A stretch of DNA of 7,877 nucleotides, taken from the NCBI GenBank assembly GCA_903953985.1, contig CAJBLW010000067.1:1-7877 (forward strand), read 5' to 3'. The notes below the pieces were generated by a model. That model was not told where the DNA came from. It was given only the letters and a program-made list of their open reading frames with translations, and did not search any database. This document shows, in pieces, positions 6,028 through 7,877 of the stretch. The stretch's first letter is position 1. Every line of letters starts with the position of its first letter. A program made the translations under genes and the position numbers. Origin of the DNA: an uncultured Burkholderiales bacterium (GTDB lineage Bacteria; Pseudomonadota; Gammaproteobacteria; Burkholderiales; Burkholderiaceae_C).

Positions 6028-7319
6028 ACAGCCTGCTGAACATCGCCCGACAAAGTGCCTGGAACCGGCGCAGCACCTTGGTCTGGGTGGTGGTGTCGCT
6101 GGCGCTGGCCACCGCCTTGCTGTGGACGCTGGAGCGTTTGCGCCACGACATCCGCCAAAGTTTTTCGCAATCGGTCAGCGGCGTTGATTTGATTGTGGGC
6201 GCACGCAGCAGCCCGGTGCAGCTGATGCTGTTTACGGTGTTCCACATCGGCAGCGTGCCTCAAAGCATGTCCATGGACAGCGTGCAAAAGCTGGCGCAGC
6301 ACCGCTCAGTGTCGTGGGTCGTTCCCCTGAGTCTGGGGGACTCGCACCGCGGCTTTCCGGTGCTGGGCACCACGCCCGCGTTTTTTCAGCACTTTGCCTA
6401 TGGCGACAAACAGCCGCTGGTCTTGCAGCAAGGCGCGGCGTTTGCCGACACGCTCGATGGTTTGTACGAGGCGGTGATCGGGGCCGAAGTGGCGCGCCAA
6501 ATGGGCTATGGCTTGGGCCAAAGTATCACGCTGGGCCATGGGCTGCACGACCATGACCATGACCACAAAGGGGAGCAAGCCGATGAGCACGCCGACAAGC
6601 CCTTCAAGGTGGTCGGCATTCTGGCACCCACGGGCACCCCGGTGGACCGTTCGGTGCAAGTGAGCCTCAAGGCCCTCGAAGCCATCCACCTCGACTGGGT
6701 CGCGGGCACCCCCATGCCGGGCGGGCAGATCCCGGCCGACCAAGCGCGTAAATTCAACCTAGAGCCCGAAGAAGTCACGGCCGCCCTGGTGGGCCTGAAA
6801 AGCCGGGCTGCAGTCTTCAATGTGCAGCGCTTTGTGAATTTCTACGAAGAAGAAGCGCTGATGGGCGTGATGCCCGGTGTGGCGCTGGGCGAACTGTGGT
6901 CGGTGCTGGGCCTGGGTGAAAACGCCTTGCTGGCAGTCTCGGCCTTGGTGGCTTTGGTGAGTGTGGTCTCGCTCATGGCGGTGGTGTTGGCGGGCCTGAA
7001 CGAGCGCCGCCGCGAACTGGCGGTGCTGCGCGCCGTGGGCGCCGCGCCGCGCCATGTACTGGGCTTGCTCACGCTGGAGGGCACCTGGGTCACTTGCGCT
7101 GGCGTCTTGCTGGGTGTGCTGTTGGCCCACGCGAGCATGGCCTTGGCCTCGCCTTGGCTGCAGCAGTCGCTGGGCATTCGCTTGCAAATGGATGCGCCTT
7201 TGCCTTCGCAGCTGTCATTGGCGGGCGCGGTGTTGCTGGCCGGATTACTGGCCAGTCTGGGGCCAGCGTGGCGGGCTTACCGCTTGTCCTTGGCCGATGG
7301 CTTGTCACCACGTGTTTGA
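6024..7319 (+). CDS. FtsX/MacB-type ABC transporter permease with His-rich periplasmic loop
   Basis: This 431-residue inner-membrane protein has the MacB/LolC-type four-helix plan: TM1 at about 18-36, a large periplasmic domain (37-298), then TM2 at 299-325, TM3 at 345-375 and TM4 at 396-415. Diagnostic stretches are GVDLIVGARSSPVQLMLFTV at 53-72, typical of permeases that accompany DUF3299 proteins, and the FtsX cytoplasmic loop NERRRELAVLRAVGAAP at 326-342. The periplasmic part has a cluster of His and acidic residues at 172-189 (LHDHDHDHK core, six His), a likely metal-binding loop. MacB-type permeases are mechanotransmission devices rather than true channels. ATG 6024 overlaps the ATPase stop; an in-frame ATG at 5985 lies inside the ATPase gene and adds a 13-residue non-hydrophobic extension, so it is rejected. 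The ATPase partner is upstream and DUF3299 downstream. Confidence 0.94.
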   Translation: MNSLLNIARQSAWNRRSTLVWVVVSLALATALLWTLERLRHDIRQSFSQSVSGVDLIVGARSSPVQLMLFTVFHIGSVPQSMSMDSVQKLAQHRSVSWVVPLSLGDSHRGFPVLGTTPAFFQHFAYGDKQPLVLQQGAAFADTLDGLYEAVIGAEVARQMGYGLGQSITLGHGLHDHDHDHKGEQADEHADKPFKVVGILAPTGTPVDRSVQVSLKALEAIHLDWVAGTPMPGGQIPADQARKFNLEPEEVTAALVGLKSRAAVFNVQRFVNFYEEEALMGVMPGVALGELWSVLGLGENALLAVSALVALVSVVSLMAVVLAGLNERRRELAVLRAVGAAPRHVLGLLTLEGTWVTCAGVLLGVLLAHASMALASPWLQQSLGIRLQMDAPLPSQLSLAGAVLLAGLLASLGPAWRAYRLSLADGLSPRV

Positions 7320-7323
7320 GGTC

Positions 7324-7338
7324 TGGGCTGGCAGCCCA
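7324..7338. repeat. 15-base GC-rich palindrome between permease and DUF3299 genes
   Basis: TGGGCTGGCAGCCCA is a perfect inverted repeat with one central base. As RNA it folds to a 6-bp stem with a GGC triloop. It sits 5 bases after the permease stop and about 50 bases before the next start. No T-tract follows, so full termination is unlikely. Partial attenuation or mRNA processing between the two genes would be possible. Confidence 0.35.
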
Positions 7339-7388
7339 AGTGGTTGCTGCAAAATGGGTTGAAGCGACAACTGGAATGGAAGTGTGGG

Positions 7389-7877
7389 ATGAAACAAGTC
7401 ACAAGATCTTGGTCACTGGCCCTGTTGTTGGTGGCGCTGTGCAACTCGGCTGCGCAGGCGCAGAGCGTTCGCGAAACCGTGCGAGACACCGTGCCCCAGG
7501 CCCAGCCCGCCTTGTCGGCCGATGCTTCACCTCCCGGTGCCAGCGTGCCGGGTGCCACGCGCACCATCGGCTGGGAGCAACTGATTCCAGCGGGCTGGGA
7601 CCCTTACAAAGACCTCAAGGCGCTCAACCTCGACAGCCTGAAGGACAACGACCCCAAGGCCGACGAGGCGCTGAAAAAAATGCGCCAGATGTGGGACAAC
7701 GCGCCCATCAACCCCCTGATCCTGGGCCAGAGCGTGCGCCTGCCGGGCTATTTGGTGCCGCTTGAAGACTTGCCAGGCGGCGTGAAAGAATTTTTGTTGG
7801 TGCCGTACTTTGGCGCTTGCGTGCATTCCCCTCCGCCCCCGGCCAACCAAATCGTGCATGTGCTGCTGGACAAACCC
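7389..7877 (+). CDS. DUF3299 exported protein, 3' end beyond window
   Basis: The frame is open from ATG 7389 to the last base, giving 163 residues without a stop, so the gene is partial. GGAAG at 7378-7382 gives a well-spaced ribosome site. A signal peptide is clear: basic MKQVTR, hydrophobic core at 8-18 and likely cleavage after AQA at 22-24. Residues 26-58 are a low-complexity linker. From about 60 the DUF3299 domain begins: IGWEQLIP at 60-67, SVRLPGYLVPLE at 115-126, EFLLVPYFGACVHSPPPPAN at 134-153. Cys144, His146 and the PPPP segment form the conserved motif of the domain, which could bind metal. The protein should be periplasmic. It lies 69 bases after the permease gene, in the order ATPase, permease, DUF3299. 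Family members sit in zinc-linked ABC loci such as Vibrio zrg; their biochemical role is unsettled. Confidence 0.9.
   Translation, partial: MKQVTRSWSLALLLVALCNSAAQAQSVRETVRDTVPQAQPALSADASPPGASVPGATRTIGWEQLIPAGWDPYKDLKALNLDSLKDNDPKADEALKKMRQMWDNAPINPLILGQSVRLPGYLVPLEDLPGGVKEFLLVPYFGACVHSPPPPANQIVHVLLDKP

Noticed and set aside
7094..7765. Plus-strand open frame overlapping the permease end and the DUF3299 start
   Set aside because: It has no motifs and lies over two proteins with clear domain features in other frames.

Overview
The window is GC-rich (roughly 60-65% by eye). It is densely packed with genes, and every gene I can support reads on the + strand. Codon use is strongly G/C-ending, and the families resemble those common in Burkholderiales of the Comamonadaceae type (Limnohabitans, Rhodoferax and relatives). 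That placement is an inference from style, not from a marker gene. I see no rRNA, tRNA, CRISPR array, insertion sequence or phage gene.

Region 1 (22-2032) is a tight run of three consecutive genes, all members of the RraA / HMG-CHA aldolase superfamily (the family often mis-named 'dimethylmenaquinone methyltransferase'). The first two are 2 bases apart and the second and third overlap by ATGA, so they are almost certainly co-transcribed. The three proteins are clearly divergent from each other. All keep the Arg-Asp pair of the family active site, but only the first keeps the acidic residue three positions after that Asp. Pyruvate-releasing aldol cleavage or oxaloacetate-type decarboxylation in breakdown of oxygenated organic acids is the best family-level guess.

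Region 2 (2104-2893) is a crotonase-fold (enoyl-CoA hydratase/isomerase family) gene. A run of seven C at 2723-2729 throws it out of frame. The missing C-terminal segment is intact in the next frame, so one base separates a broken 221-residue protein from a normal 262-residue one. Region 3 (3029-4255) is a secreted protein of unknown function: signal peptide, six-cysteine domain, charged coiled coil and a long Ala/Pro tail.

Region 4 (4355-7877, running off the end) begins with a ten-helix DMT/EamA transporter. It is followed 35 bases later by an ABC-type cassette: an ATPase with a GTG start, an FtsX/MacB-type permease that overlaps it by ATGA, and a DUF3299 exported protein cut by the window end. 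The permease has a His/Asp-rich periplasmic loop. ATPase, FtsX-type permease and DUF3299 protein together resemble the zinc-associated Zrg-type systems known from Vibrio, so a role in metal (probably zinc) handling is the leading hypothesis. No obvious Zur box was seen. Short GC-rich palindromes lie upstream of the DMT gene, upstream of the ATPase gene and between permease and DUF3299 genes.
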